From NCBI RefSeq assembly GCF_029369745.1, contig NZ_CP120210.1:1302001-1366000 (forward strand): DNA of 64,000 nucleotides. The letters are read 5' to 3'. The notes beneath the pieces are model-generated. The model was not told where the DNA came from, searched no databases, and was given only the letters and a program-made list of their open reading frames with translations. Numbering within the stretch: the stretch's first letter is position 1; each line of letters opens with the position of its first letter. Made by a program: the position numbers and the translations under genes. This stretch comes from Amycolatopsis sp. QT-25 (lineage in GTDB: Bacteria > Actinomycetota > Actinomycetes > Mycobacteriales > Pseudonocardiaceae). Positions 35,148-44,309 of this stretch are shown piece after piece.

Positions 35148-36503
35148 ATGACCGGAAGTACCTGTGAAGACCGGATCACGCCGGGGTTGTGGGGGATGGC
35201 CGCGATCCTGACTCTCGGCGGCTTCCTGTCGATGTTCACCTCGACCGTCGTCAACGTCGCGCTCGGCACGATCGCGGCCGGGTTCCGGGCGTCGCTCGGT
35301 ACCGCCCAGTGGATCGCCACCGGCTATCTGCTCGCGCTCGCCGCGATGGTGCCGGTGAGCGGCTGGGCGTGCCGCCGCTTCGGGACGACCCGGGTCTGGC
35401 TGGTGTGCGTCGGCCTGTTCGCGGGGCTTTCCGCGCTCTGCGCGACGGCGACGTCGATGGAGGCGCTGATCGCTTTCCGTGTTCTGCAAGGCGCGGCGGG
35501 AGGGTTGCTGGTTCCGGCGGGACAGATCCTGTTCGCGGTGACGGCGGGGCCGAAGCGGCTCGGCCGGATGATGGCCGTGCTGAGCATCCCGATCTACCTC
35601 GCACCGGTGCTCGGCACCCTGTCCGGCAGTGTGCTCGTCGAGCGGTTCGGCGCGCCGTGGCTGTTCCTGGTGAACGTGCCGCTCGCCGTGCTCTGCCTGC
35701 TGCTGGGCCGGAAGTGGCTGCCGAGGGAGAACCCGGTCGGCGCTCAGCCGTTGGACTGGCGCGGTTTGGCTCTCACCGTGGCCGGTCTGCCGTTGCTCGT
35801 GTACGGCTTCGCCGAAGCCGCCCCCGTCCCGGCGGTCGCGGGCGGTGTCCTGCTCGCCGTCTTCGCGGTCACCGCGCTGAGGTCACGAGCCCCGCTACTC
35901 GATCTGAGGCTGTTCCGCGGCAGCGCGTTCTCCTCGGCCGCCGCCGTCGTCTTCGGCATGGGGGTCGCGTCGTTCGGGGCGATGATCGTCCTGCCGCTGT
36001 ACTACCTCGAAGTCCGGCACGAGAGCCTCCTCGCCACCGGACTGCTGACCGCGCCGCTGGCACTCGGCACGGTGCTGGCACTTCCGCTCGCGGGCAGGTT
36101 GACCGACCGGATCGGCGGCGCGCGGGTGATCTTCGCCGGGTTGATCGTCACGATCACCGGAACGGTGCCGCTGGCGTTGCTCACCGGATCGGACAGCTAC
36201 TGGTGGCTGTCGGCCGTGCAGGTCGTCCGCGGCTGCGGTATCGGATTGACCACCACACCCGCGCTCACCGCGGGGCTGGTGTCGGTCCCCCGGGACCGTA
36301 TTTCCCACGCGATGCCCCTTTTCGCCATGCTCCAACGGATCGGCGGATCCTTCGGCACCTCGATCCTCACCGTGCTCGTCTCCGCCGCTCCGGGGACCAC
36401 GGCGGTCATCGCGCACGCCCACTGGTGGATCGCCGGGATCACCGCGATCGTGCTGATCCCGGCGTGGCTGCTCGTCCGGGCCGAATCGTCCACAGTGGAC
36501 TAG
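35148..36503 (+). CDS. MFS multidrug exporter (DHA2, EmrB/QacA type)
   Basis: This 451-aa polytopic protein has the DHA2 signature region LGTAQWIATGYLLALAAMVPVSGW near residue 45, the motif-A-like stretch CRRFGTTRVW, and motif C in VLSIPIYLAPVLGTLSG. It should export a toxic compound by proton antiport. It is controlled by the divergent TetR through the 34-bp palindrome. The substrate is unknown. ATG 35148 is 13 bp past the palindrome. Confidence 0.9.
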   Translation: MTGSTCEDRITPGLWGMAAILTLGGFLSMFTSTVVNVALGTIAAGFRASLGTAQWIATGYLLALAAMVPVSGWACRRFGTTRVWLVCVGLFAGLSALCATATSMEALIAFRVLQGAAGGLLVPAGQILFAVTAGPKRLGRMMAVLSIPIYLAPVLGTLSGSVLVERFGAPWLFLVNVPLAVLCLLLGRKWLPRENPVGAQPLDWRGLALTVAGLPLLVYGFAEAAPVPAVAGGVLLAVFAVTALRSRAPLLDLRLFRGSAFSSAAAVVFGMGVASFGAMIVLPLYYLEVRHESLLATGLLTAPLALGTVLALPLAGRLTDRIGGARVIFAGLIVTITGTVPLALLTGSDSYWWLSAVQVVRGCGIGLTTTPALTAGLVSVPRDRISHAMPLFAMLQRIGGSFGTSILTVLVSAAPGTTAVIAHAHWWIAGITAIVLIPAWLLVRAESSTVD

Positions 36504-36582
36504 GTGCTCCAGTGGGTTTGTTCCCGCCCGATGCGCCCCGAAGGTTCCGAGTGGCCTTCGAGACACTGAGTGGACAACGCCG

Positions 36583-36588
36583 TAGGCT
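36583..36588 (+). promoter_or_regulatory. Leaderless -10 box of the first ROK gene
   Basis: TAGGCT lies seven bases before the ATG at 36596, and no ribosome-binding site is present between them. This fits a leaderless transcript. Confidence 0.45.
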
Positions 36589-36595
36589 CAGGTGA

Positions 36596-37798
36596 ATGAG
36601 CACGGCATCCACCACGGAGCATCCGATGGTCGAAACCCGGCACCAGACCCAGTTGCTGACCCTGCTGCGGGACGAGGGTCCGATGTCCCGGGTCGAACTG
36701 GGGGAGCGGCTGGAACTGCCCCGTGCCAGGGTGGGTGCCGAGGTCGCGCGCCTCGCCGAGGTCGGCCTCGTCGAAACCGCCGGTCCGTCGGCGAGCCGGG
36801 GCGGCAGGCGGTCCACGCTGGTGCGGCTGGCGGGCGACCTGCGCGTGCTCTCCGTCGACGTCGGCGCGACGTCGGTCGGGGTCGCCCTCACCGACGCTTC
36901 GTGCGAGGTGCTGGTGCACACCGTCGAAGACTGCGATGTCCGGCAGGGGCCGCACGCCGTGCTCAACCGTGTCGCCGCGCTGGCGGAGAAGATCCGCGAA
37001 GAGGCGCCGGGCAAGCTGATCGCCGCCGGGATCGGCCTCCCCGGGCCGGTGAGCTTCGCCGAGGGCATGGCCGTCGCGCCGCCGATAATGCCCGGCTGGG
37101 ACCGGTTCTCCGTACGCGACCATCTCGGCGGGCTGCTGGGCTGCCCGGTCACCGTGGACAACGACGTGAACTCGATGGCGCTCGGGGAACGGCACGCCGG
37201 GGTCGCCCGCTCCAGCGACGACCTGGTGTTCGTCAAGATCGGTACCGGTATCGGCTGCGGCATCGTGCTGGGCGGCAAGGTGTACCGCGGCGTCGCCGGC
37301 ACCGCGGGCGACATCGGGCACATCCGGCTCGACGACTACGGGCCGACCTGTGTCTGCGGTGAGACAGGCTGCCTCGAGGCGTACTTCGGCGGCGCCGCGC
37401 TGGCCCGCGACGGGCTGACGCTCGCGCGCAGCGGCCGGTCGGCGTACCTCGCCGACGTCGTCGCGGACCGCGGCGTGCTCACCGCCCAGGACGTCGGCCG
37501 CGCGGCGGCTTCGGGCGACTTCGGCGCGGTCAACCTGATCCGCGACGGTGGACGGCGGCTCGGGCAGGTGGTCGCCTCGCTGGTGAGCTTCGTGAACCCG
37601 GGCATGGTCGTGATCGGTGGTGGCGTGGCGCAGCTCGGGCATCAGTTGCTCGCCGAGATCCGCAGCTCGGTGTACCGGCGGTCGCTGCCGCTCGCGACCG
37701 GGAACCTGCCGATCGTGCTGTCGGAGCTGGGGGACACCGCCGGGGTCATCGGGGCCGCCTGGTCCGCCACGGACCGGGCCTTCACGCTGAGTAGCTGA
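36596..37798 (+). CDS. ROK-family transcriptional regulator, first copy
   Basis: This 400-aa protein has an N-terminal winged helix (about residues 15-75; MSRVELGERLELPRARVGAEVARL) and a ROK sugar-kinase-like domain (about 82-395). It shows the ATP-site DVGATSVGVAL, the DNDVNS motif, and the zinc motif C-x-C-x4-C (CVCGETGCLEAY). It may be a sugar-responsive repressor or bifunctional. No sugar gene is next to it except the second ROK operon 360 bp downstream, and no palindrome precedes it, so its target is unknown. Confidence 0.9.
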   Translation: MSTASTTEHPMVETRHQTQLLTLLRDEGPMSRVELGERLELPRARVGAEVARLAEVGLVETAGPSASRGGRRSTLVRLAGDLRVLSVDVGATSVGVALTDASCEVLVHTVEDCDVRQGPHAVLNRVAALAEKIREEAPGKLIAAGIGLPGPVSFAEGMAVAPPIMPGWDRFSVRDHLGGLLGCPVTVDNDVNSMALGERHAGVARSSDDLVFVKIGTGIGCGIVLGGKVYRGVAGTAGDIGHIRLDDYGPTCVCGETGCLEAYFGGAALARDGLTLARSGRSAYLADVVADRGVLTAQDVGRAAASGDFGAVNLIRDGGRRLGQVVASLVSFVNPGMVVIGGGVAQLGHQLLAEIRSSVYRRSLPLATGNLPIVLSELGDTAGVIGAAWSATDRAFTLSS

Positions 37799-37825
37799 GC
37801 GCCCCTCGCCTACGACCCCCGCCCG

Positions 37826-37880
37826 TGCAATGAAGGGGCCTTTCAGCGCAAATTTTGCAATGAAAGGCCCCTTCATTGCA
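37826..37880. terminator. 20-bp perfect hairpin of the GAAGGCC family
   Basis: The arms 37826-37845 and 37861-37880 are perfect complements with a 15-nt loop. The core AATGAAGGGGCC resembles arms at 60528 and 62349. It sits 28 bp after the ROK gene and probably ends its transcript. Confidence 0.8.
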
Positions 37881-37993
37881 CGCGGCAGGTGCGCGCGGGG
37901 GTGGGGACGGGGGTGAGTGCAGAGAGCGCTCCCGTGACCCCTCGGCGGCACGTTGAGCACTCACCTGATTTCGATGAGTAACGTCAAGATCGT

Positions 37994-38026
37994 GCAGACT
38001 TTTGTTTAAAAAGTACAAAAGTCTGC
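37994..38026. promoter_or_regulatory. A/T-rich inverted repeat upstream of the sugar operon
   Basis: The 12-bp arms GCAGACTTTTGT (37994-38005) and ACAAAAGTCTGC (38015-38026) enclose TTAAAAAGT. It is about 55 bp upstream of the -35 box of the second ROK gene. Its A/T richness stands out from the surroundings. It may be an activator site or a second repressor site for DNA looping. Confidence 0.55.
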
Positions 38027-38073
38027 GTGGTTTGGGACGGCTATTCGGGTGACGGCCTCTATTTCTGTCTTGT

Positions 38074-38109
38074 TGTCACCTTGACGGGTGACAGGCGCCA
38101 TCCTACTTT
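38074..38109 (+). promoter_or_regulatory. Promoter of the ROK-ABC-EBO operon
   Basis: TTGACG (38081-38086) and TACTTT (38104-38109) are spaced 17 bp apart, close to the sigma-70-type ideal, giving a start near 38116. The -35 box is the centre of another dyad, TGTCACC-N6-GGTGACA (38074-38093), so a second regulator may act here. This is the clearest promoter in the window. Confidence 0.75.
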
Positions 38110-38119
38110 CGCTGGCTAA

Positions 38120-38136
38120 GTAACAAAGTTTGTTAC
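38120..38136. promoter_or_regulatory. Perfect 17-bp palindrome, ROK operator
   Basis: GTAACAAA-G-TTTGTTAC lies at about +4 to +20 of the predicted transcript, a classical road-block position. The AAC/GTT-rich arms resemble known ROK operators. The ROK gene starts 25 bp downstream, so autoregulation is expected. Confidence 0.75.
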
Positions 38137-38160
38137 CGCCAACTCGTAAGTGGGGGATGT

Positions 38161-39384
38161 GTGACCGCGACCGAAGCCGGGCAGCTCGACCCGGTCAGCC
38201 CGCGCACGGCGAACCTCGCCGCGCTCCTGCGGGCGTTGCGGGCGGGGCCACTCTCGCGCACCCAGCTCGCGGCGCGCTGCGGGCTCACCAGGGCGGCCGT
38301 CTCCGGGTTGACCACCGAGCTGTCCGAGCGTGGTCTCGTCCGGTCCGCCGGACTCCGAGGTGGTGGCAACGGCAGGCCCAGCCAGCTGGTCGAGCTGAAC
38401 GGCGCCAGCGCCTGCGGGCTCGCGCTCAGTGTCGAAGCCGACCGCTTCGCCGCCGTCGTCACGAACCTCGACGGCCGCGTCGTCGCCGAACGCGCCGAGA
38501 CCGCCGACGTCGCCGCGCTCGGGCTGCACCGGAGCATGGACGAGCTCGCCTTCCTCGCCCGGCGGACGCTGCTGGACGATCAGCCGGTCGGGGTCACCGT
38601 CTCGGTGCCAGGACTGGTCGACTCGGCCGCCGCCGTGCTGCGGTTCGCGCCGACCCTGCGCTGGCGCGACGCCGAGATCGCCGACCTTCTCGCCGCCCGG
38701 CTCGGCCTCCCGGTCGCCGCCATCGCGGTCGACAACGAGGCCAACCTCGGCGCGATCGGCGAGGCCGTCGACGGCGTCGGCCGCGGCGTGCGGGAACTCT
38801 TCTACCTCAGCGGCGGGCTGGGCGTCGGCGGCGGACTCGTGTCCGCCGGCGCGATCCTGCGCGGGGCACGGGGTTTCGCCGGCGAGGTCGGGCACATCAC
38901 CGTCGACCCGGCAGGCGAGCAGTGCCCGTGCGGCCGGGTCGGCTGCCTGGAGACCAAGGCCGGGCTCAACGCCGTCCTGCGCGGTGCCGCCTCACCCGGT
39001 GACCCGCTGCACGATCCCGCGCTCGGCGTCGACGGCCGGGTCGGGCTGCTCAAGCACCGCGTGCGGCGCGGTGACCAGCGTGCCCTGGCGGCGGTCTCGG
39101 AACTCGGGACCGCGCTCGGCGTCGCGGTGTCCACCGTGGTCGATGTGCTCGACCCGGACGTCGTGGTGCTCGGCGGCTACTTCGCCGAACTGGGCGAATG
39201 GCTGGTCGAGCCGGTGCGCCGCGAACTGTCCGCGCGTCCGCTCGGGCACGAGCCCGCCTGCCGCGTCGAACCGTCGCCGCTGGGCACCACCGCCCCGCTG
39301 CGCGGCGCCGCGTATCTCGCCGTCGAACGGCTTTTCGCCGACCCGACGCTAGTTCCCGCCACGGCCGAGGAGGCTCCGGCATGA
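38161..39384 (+). CDS. ROK-family repressor of the sugar / EBO operon
   Basis: This 407-aa protein has an N-terminal winged helix (about residues 18-75; LSRTQLAARCGLTRAAVSGLTTEL) and a ROK domain with DNEANLGAIGE, the GGLGVGGGLV phosphate loop and zinc motif C-x-C-x4-C (CPCGRVGCLET). The catalytic-type kinase glycine pattern is partly lost, in line with a sensor role. It is the first gene of a long operon and its stop overlaps the ABC ATPase start by four bases. GTG 38161 follows a GGGGGA ribosome-binding site. Confidence 0.9.
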   Translation: MTATEAGQLDPVSPRTANLAALLRALRAGPLSRTQLAARCGLTRAAVSGLTTELSERGLVRSAGLRGGGNGRPSQLVELNGASACGLALSVEADRFAAVVTNLDGRVVAERAETADVAALGLHRSMDELAFLARRTLLDDQPVGVTVSVPGLVDSAAAVLRFAPTLRWRDAEIADLLAARLGLPVAAIAVDNEANLGAIGEAVDGVGRGVRELFYLSGGLGVGGGLVSAGAILRGARGFAGEVGHITVDPAGEQCPCGRVGCLETKAGLNAVLRGAASPGDPLHDPALGVDGRVGLLKHRVRRGDQRALAAVSELGTALGVAVSTVVDVLDPDVVVLGGYFAELGEWLVEPVRRELSARPLGHEPACRVEPSPLGTTAPLRGAAYLAVERLFADPTLVPATAEEAPA

Positions 39385-40883
39385 CCCTGTTATCCGTCCG
39401 GGGGATCGTGAAGACCTTCCCGGGGGTGCGTGCGCTGGACGGGGTCGACTTCGACGTCGAACCCGGCGAGGTGCACTGTCTGCTCGGCCAGAACGGCGCG
39501 GGCAAGTCCACGTTGATCAAGACGCTCGCCGGGGCCCACCGCCCCGACGGCGGCGAGATCTCCTGGCAGGGCGAGCCGGTCACGCTGCCCTCGCCGGTCG
39601 CCGCGCTGAAGATCGGCATCGCGACCATGTACCAGGAACTCGACCTGGTGCCCGGGCTTTCCGTGGCGGACAACATCTTCCTCGGCCGTGAGCGCGCGTC
39701 GTTCGGCTTCACGCGGATCAGCGAGTCCCGGACCAAGGCCGCGCGGCTGATGGCCCGGCTCGGACATCCGGAGATCGCGCCGTCGACCGAGGTCGGCAAG
39801 CTCTCCGCCGCCGGTCAGCAACTGGTCTCGATGGCGCGTGCGCTCGCATACGACGCGAAGCTGCTGGTGATGGACGAGCCCACCGCGGCGCTGGCGGGGG
39901 AAGAGGTCGACAACCTGTTCCGCATCGTCGGGGAACTGACCGCCGAGGGCGTCGCGATCGTCTACATCTCCCACCGGCTCGAAGAACTGCGCCGGATCGG
40001 GCACCGCGTCACCGTGCTCAAGGACGGCAAGACCGTCGCCACCGGTCTCGACGCCAAGGAGACCCCGACCGCCGACCTCGTCGCGCTGATGGCGGGCCAC
40101 AAGGTCGAAACCGTGTTCGGCCCGCGCCACCAGGAGCACGTGGACCCGGACCACGAGGTCCTCAAGGTGGAGAACCTGACCACCGTCGGCGAATTCGAGA
40201 ACGTGAACTTCACCGTGCACGCCGGTGAAGTCGTCGGCATCGCGGGTCTCGTCGGCTCTGGCCGCAGTGAACTGCTGGAGACGATCTTCGGTGCCCGCAA
40301 GCAGGACGCGGGTTCGGTGTCGGTCGACGGCGAACCGGTCCGGCCGGGCAGCGTGTCCGCGGCGGTCAAGGCGGGGATCGGCCTGGCGCCGGAGGAACGC
40401 AAGAGCCAGGGGCTGCTGCTGGACCTGCCCGTGGTGCACAACGTGACCCTGGCGAGCCTGAGCAAATACGCGACGTTCGGATTCACCGAGCGGGGCAGGG
40501 AACTCGACGACGCCGGGGAAAGCCTGCGGCGGCTCGATCTCCGTCCCGCCGACCCGCACCGCGTCATCCGCACGCTGTCCGGCGGCAACCAGCAGAAGGC
40601 GGTGCTCGCGCGCTGGCTGGTCCGCGGCTGCCGGGTGCTGCTGCTGGACGAACCGACCCGCGGGGTCGACGTCGGCGCGCGGGCGGAGTTGTACCGGCTG
40701 ATCGAGGAGCTGGCCGCGACCGGTGTCGCGATCGTGCTCGTCAGCAGCGAGATCCCCGAAGTACTCGGCCTGTCCGACCGGGTGCTGGTGCTGCGTGAAG
40801 GACGTGTCCTGGCTGAAAAGCCGTCTGCGGAGCTGACAGAGGCGGATGTGCTCGACGTGATTCTCGAGGGGAGTGCGGCGTGA
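39381..40883 (+). CDS. Sugar ABC transporter ATP-binding protein (RbsA/MglA type)
   Basis: This 500-aa double ABC ATPase has a first half with Walker A GQNGAGKST (about residues 33-41) and VMDEPTAAL. The second half has the degenerate P-loop GLVGSGRSE usual for this family and the signature LSGGNQQKAVLARWL. It powers import of ribose, galactose, inositol or related compounds. The permease gene overlaps it by four bases (GTGA). Given the inositol-phosphate-synthase homologue and oxidoreductase nearby, a cyclitol is a possible substrate; this is inference. Confidence 0.93.
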   Translation: MTLLSVRGIVKTFPGVRALDGVDFDVEPGEVHCLLGQNGAGKSTLIKTLAGAHRPDGGEISWQGEPVTLPSPVAALKIGIATMYQELDLVPGLSVADNIFLGRERASFGFTRISESRTKAARLMARLGHPEIAPSTEVGKLSAAGQQLVSMARALAYDAKLLVMDEPTAALAGEEVDNLFRIVGELTAEGVAIVYISHRLEELRRIGHRVTVLKDGKTVATGLDAKETPTADLVALMAGHKVETVFGPRHQEHVDPDHEVLKVENLTTVGEFENVNFTVHAGEVVGIAGLVGSGRSELLETIFGARKQDAGSVSVDGEPVRPGSVSAAVKAGIGLAPEERKSQGLLLDLPVVHNVTLASLSKYATFGFTERGRELDDAGESLRRLDLRPADPHRVIRTLSGGNQQKAVLARWLVRGCRVLLLDEPTRGVDVGARAELYRLIEELAATGVAIVLVSSEIPEVLGLSDRVLVLREGRVLAEKPSAELTEADVLDVILEGSAA

Positions 40884-41896
40884 CCGACCAAGCCGAATCG
40901 GTGCGCACGGAAACCGCCGTGGAAACCGTGCCACCGAAGAAGAACGGATTCAAGTTCACCGCCGACCCCCGGCTGCTCGGGCTGACCGGTGTGCTGGTGA
41001 TCCTGTGCGTCGTCGGCCAGGTGACCCGGCCGGACCAGTTCCTCACCGACGGGAACATCTCCACGATCCTGCGGCTCGCCGCGGCCATCGGGGTGGTCAG
41101 CGTCGGGATGACGTTCGTGATCATCGCCGGCGGCATCGACCTCTCGGTCGGGTCGATCGTGGCGCTCTCCAGTGTCTGGCTGACCACGCTGGCCACCCAG
41201 TCCTACGGCCCGTTCGTGATGATCCTTTGCGGACTCCTGGTCGGCCTCGGCTGTGGGCTGATCAACGGGATCCTGGTCTCCTACGGGAAGATCGTGCCGT
41301 TCATCGCGACACTGGCGATGTACGTCTCGGCCCGCGGGCTCGCGGAGCGCATCAGCGGCCGCCGCACGCAGGTGGTGGCGGAGGCGGGTTTCCTGGACTT
41401 CTTCCGCGGTGACCTGCTCGGCATCCCCGTGCTGATCTGGATGTTCGCGCTGGTGTTCGTAGTCGGCTGGGTGCTGCTGAACCGCACCACGTTCGGCCGC
41501 CGCACCTTCGCCGTCGGCGGCAACGCCGAGGCTTCGCGGCTGGCGGGCATCAACGTCAAGCGGCACACCGCCCTCGTCTACGGTGTCGCCGGCCTGTGCT
41601 GCGGAATCGCCGCGCTGATGGTCGTCGCCCGCACCACCGCGGGCGCCTCGACCAACGGCATGCTCTACGAACTCGACGCCATCGCGGCGGTCGTCATCGG
41701 CGGCACGCTGCTCACCGGTGGCCGCGGCTCGCTCATCGGCACCCTGATCGGCGTGCTGATCTTCACCGTGCTGTCCAACATCTTCACGCTCAACAACCTG
41801 GACACCGACATCCAGAACATCGCCAAGGGCGTGATCATCGTGCTGGCCGCGCTGCTGCAGTTCCGCTCCGTGAAGAAAACCAAGACGAGTACTTGA
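40880..41896 (+). CDS. Sugar ABC transporter permease (RbsC type)
   Basis: This 338-aa membrane protein has about eight to ten helices and the BPD_transp_2 signature: FVIIAGGIDLSVGSIVALSS, GLINGILVSYGKIVPFIATL and AVGGNAEASRLAGINV. The N-terminal ~30 residues are charged and cytoplasmic. It pairs with the upstream ATPase and the downstream binding protein. Confidence 0.93.
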   Translation: MTDQAESVRTETAVETVPPKKNGFKFTADPRLLGLTGVLVILCVVGQVTRPDQFLTDGNISTILRLAAAIGVVSVGMTFVIIAGGIDLSVGSIVALSSVWLTTLATQSYGPFVMILCGLLVGLGCGLINGILVSYGKIVPFIATLAMYVSARGLAERISGRRTQVVAEAGFLDFFRGDLLGIPVLIWMFALVFVVGWVLLNRTTFGRRTFAVGGNAEASRLAGINVKRHTALVYGVAGLCCGIAALMVVARTTAGASTNGMLYELDAIAAVVIGGTLLTGGRGSLIGTLIGVLIFTVLSNIFTLNNLDTDIQNIAKGVIIVLAALLQFRSVKKTKTST

Positions 41897-41918
41897 TCAC
41901 CGTGGATGGAGAGTCGTC

Positions 41919-42971
41919 ATGACCGAACAATCCCTGCATCGCCGCCGGTTCCTGCTGGGAGGCGCGGCCGTCGGAGCGGGTGCGCTGCTGACCGCGTGCA
42001 CCTCGAACGAGGCACCGGCGCAGAACAACGCGGCCAACGTGGCCAACGCCGGGGCGAACTCGCAGCCCGGAACGCCGGTGACCATCGGCTTCTCGGCACC
42101 GGCCGCGGACCACGGCTGGATGGCGGCCATCACCAAGAACGCCCGCGCGCAGGCGCAGAAATTCAGTGAGGTCACGCTCAACGCGACCGAGGGCACCAAC
42201 GACGTCAACCAGCAGATCTCCCAGGTGGAGACGCTGATCAACGCCAAGGTGAACGTGCTGGTGATCCTGCCGTTCGACGGCAAGGCGCTGACCGCGGTCG
42301 GCCAGCAGGCGATGGACGCCGGTATCCAGGTGATCAACCTGGACCGCGTCTTCGACACCCCGCTCGCGTACCGCACCTGGATCGGTGGCGACAACTACCG
42401 CATGGGCGTCAACGCCGGGAACCACATCGCCCAGCAGATGAAGGCGAAGAACATCGCGTCCCCCGTCATTGGCGAGGTCGCGGGCATCGACTCGCTGCCG
42501 CTGACCCAGGAACGCAGCAAGGGTTTCAAGGACGCTTTGGCACGCCAGGGTTTCCAGGTGGGACCGCGGGTCTCGGCGCAGTTCACGCCGGAGTCGGGCG
42601 AGCAGCAGACCTCGAACCTGCTCCAGTCCGCGTCCAAATTGGACGCTCTCTGGAACCACGACGACGACCAGGGGGTCGGTGTCATCGCGGCGATCAACAA
42701 CGCCAACCGCAAGGACTTCCTGATGGTCGGTGGCGCGGGATCGAAGAACGCGATGAACCTGATCAAGTCCGACGCCGAGCCGCTGAAGGCGACCGTGCTC
42801 TACAGCCCGTCGATGGCGTCTTCGGCGATCTCGCTGGCGCGGCTCCTCGGCCAGGGCAAGGGCGCCGGCGACTTCGCCGAGCACGAGATCCCCGCCGAGA
42901 TCACCACGTACTCCGCGGTGGTCACCAAGGAGAACGTCGACAAGTACATGGACGTCGGCTTCGACTCGTGA
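41919..42971 (+). CDS. Sugar ABC transporter substrate-binding lipoprotein
   Basis: This 350-aa periplasmic-binding-protein-4 family member has a twin-arginine-like start (HRRRFLLGG) and a lipobox LLTAC at about residues 24-28. It looks like a Tat-exported lipoprotein. The fold-type I pattern is clear: IGFSAPAADHGWMAAITKNA, VNVLVILPFDGKALTAVGQQ and WNHDDDQGVGVIAAI. The DHGW and NHDDDQG segments form the ligand pocket in ribose/inositol-type binders. It is 22 bp after the permease, with GGAGAG before the ATG. Confidence 0.92.
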   Translation: MTEQSLHRRRFLLGGAAVGAGALLTACTSNEAPAQNNAANVANAGANSQPGTPVTIGFSAPAADHGWMAAITKNARAQAQKFSEVTLNATEGTNDVNQQISQVETLINAKVNVLVILPFDGKALTAVGQQAMDAGIQVINLDRVFDTPLAYRTWIGGDNYRMGVNAGNHIAQQMKAKNIASPVIGEVAGIDSLPLTQERSKGFKDALARQGFQVGPRVSAQFTPESGEQQTSNLLQSASKLDALWNHDDDQGVGVIAAINNANRKDFLMVGGAGSKNAMNLIKSDAEPLKATVLYSPSMASSAISLARLLGQGKGAGDFAEHEIPAEITTYSAVVTKENVDKYMDVGFDS

Positions 42972-43019
42972 ACCCGCGTACCCGACACGCGCGTTCGAAA
43001 GACACAGCCTAGGAGGGGC

Positions 43020-44189
43020 ATGAGCACGGCAAAGGAAACGATCGGGATCGGCATGGTGGGCCACGCGTTCATGGGTGCGGTGCATTCGCACGCGTGGCGC
43101 AGTGTGCACCGGTTCTTCGCGCCACCGCTGATCCCGAGACTCGCCGTGCTCGGCGGCCGCGACGAAGTGCGGACGAAGGCCGCGGCGGATCGGTTCGGCT
43201 GGGAAGACGTCGAGACGGACTGGCGCGCGCTGATCGCCCGTGACGACGTCGACCTGGTCGACATCTGCACGCCGGGCGACAGTCACGCCGAGATCGCGAT
43301 CGCCGCGCTCGAGGCGGGCAAACACGTGCTGTGCGAGAAGCCGTTGGCCAACACCCTCGCCGAGGCCGAAGCGATGGCCGAGGCGGCGGCGAAGGCGCGG
43401 GCGAACGGCGTCCGGTCGATGGTGGCCTTCAACTACCGGCGGGTGCCCGCGCTCGCGCACGCCAGGAAACTGGTCGCGGGCGGGGCGCTCGGCGAGATCC
43501 GCCACGTGCGGTCGGTGTACCTGCAGGACTGGCTTTCCGACGCGCAGGCGCCGATGACCTGGCGGCTGCACAAGGACAAGGCGGGCTCGGGTGCGCTGGG
43601 CGACCTCGGCGCGCACATCGTCGACGCCGCCCAATTCGTCACCGGCGAGACGATCACCGGGGTGTCCGCGCTGACCACCACCTTCGTCAAGGAGCGGCCG
43701 GACGGCGACGGCGGCACGGGCCAGGTGACCGTCGACGACACCGCGTTGTTCCTCGGCCGGTTCACCGGCGGCGCGGTGGCGAGTTTCGAGGCGACCCGGT
43801 TCGCGCTGGGCCGCAAGAACGCGATGCGGCTGGAGATCAACGGGTCGAAGGCGAGCCTCGCGTTCGACTTCGAGTCGATGAACGAACTGTCCTTCTTCGA
43901 CGGCTCCCAGCCCTCGACCGAGGCGGGGTTCCGCCGGATCCTCGTCACCGAACCCGAGCATCCGTACGTCGGGGTGTGGTGGCCGCCGGGGCATCTCCTC
44001 GGCTACGAGCACACCTTCACCAACGAGGTCGCCGACCTGCTCACCGCGATCGGCGACGGCACGGATCCCGAACCGTCCTTCGAGGACGGGTTGAGGGTGC
44101 AGCAGGTCTTGGCCGCGGTCGAGCGCAGCGCCTCCGAAGAGGCGCGATGGACCGCTGTGCCCGGCGTCACCACGAAGGGGAGTAACTGA
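43020..44189 (+). CDS. Gfo/Idh/MocA-family NAD(P)-dependent oxidoreductase
   Basis: This 389-aa oxidoreductase has an N-terminal Rossmann fold (IGIGMVGHAFMGAVH), the conserved CEKPLANT with catalytic Lys near residue 105, and a C-terminal Gfo/Idh/MocA alpha/beta domain containing GDLGAHIVDAAQF (active-site Asp and His). The family interconverts sugar or cyclitol hydroxyls and ketones, often at C3. ATG 43020 follows AGGAGGGGC. It should act on the ligand brought in by the preceding ABC importer. Confidence 0.9.
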   Translation: MSTAKETIGIGMVGHAFMGAVHSHAWRSVHRFFAPPLIPRLAVLGGRDEVRTKAAADRFGWEDVETDWRALIARDDVDLVDICTPGDSHAEIAIAALEAGKHVLCEKPLANTLAEAEAMAEAAAKARANGVRSMVAFNYRRVPALAHARKLVAGGALGEIRHVRSVYLQDWLSDAQAPMTWRLHKDKAGSGALGDLGAHIVDAAQFVTGETITGVSALTTTFVKERPDGDGGTGQVTVDDTALFLGRFTGGAVASFEATRFALGRKNAMRLEINGSKASLAFDFESMNELSFFDGSQPSTEAGFRRILVTEPEHPYVGVWWPPGHLLGYEHTFTNEVADLLTAIGDGTDPEPSFEDGLRVQQVLAAVERSASEEARWTAVPGVTTKGSN

Positions 44190-44206
44190 GGGAGAGATTC
44201 AGCCGA

Positions 44207-44235
44207 AAGTCGCATGACGGCTATCACTGCGACTT
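44207..44235. promoter_or_regulatory. Inverted repeat upstream of the EBO-type cluster
   Basis: The 8-bp arms AAGTCGCA (44207-44214) and TGCGACTT (44228-44235) lie in the only gap over 100 bp inside the cluster, ahead of the inositol-phosphate-synthase homologue. It may mark a second control point for the EBO genes. Confidence 0.4.
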
Positions 44236-44309
44236 GGTTCGATCCGGAAACGTCCGACCATCCGATGGTGAACACAGTTGGCGTTTTCGGGTTTGGGAAA
44301 GGTGGAGAA

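Noticed and set aside
43020..44189. Specific call as myo-inositol 2-dehydrogenase
   Set aside because: The Gfo/Idh/MocA family is too broad for that and no iol genes are nearby; kept at family level.
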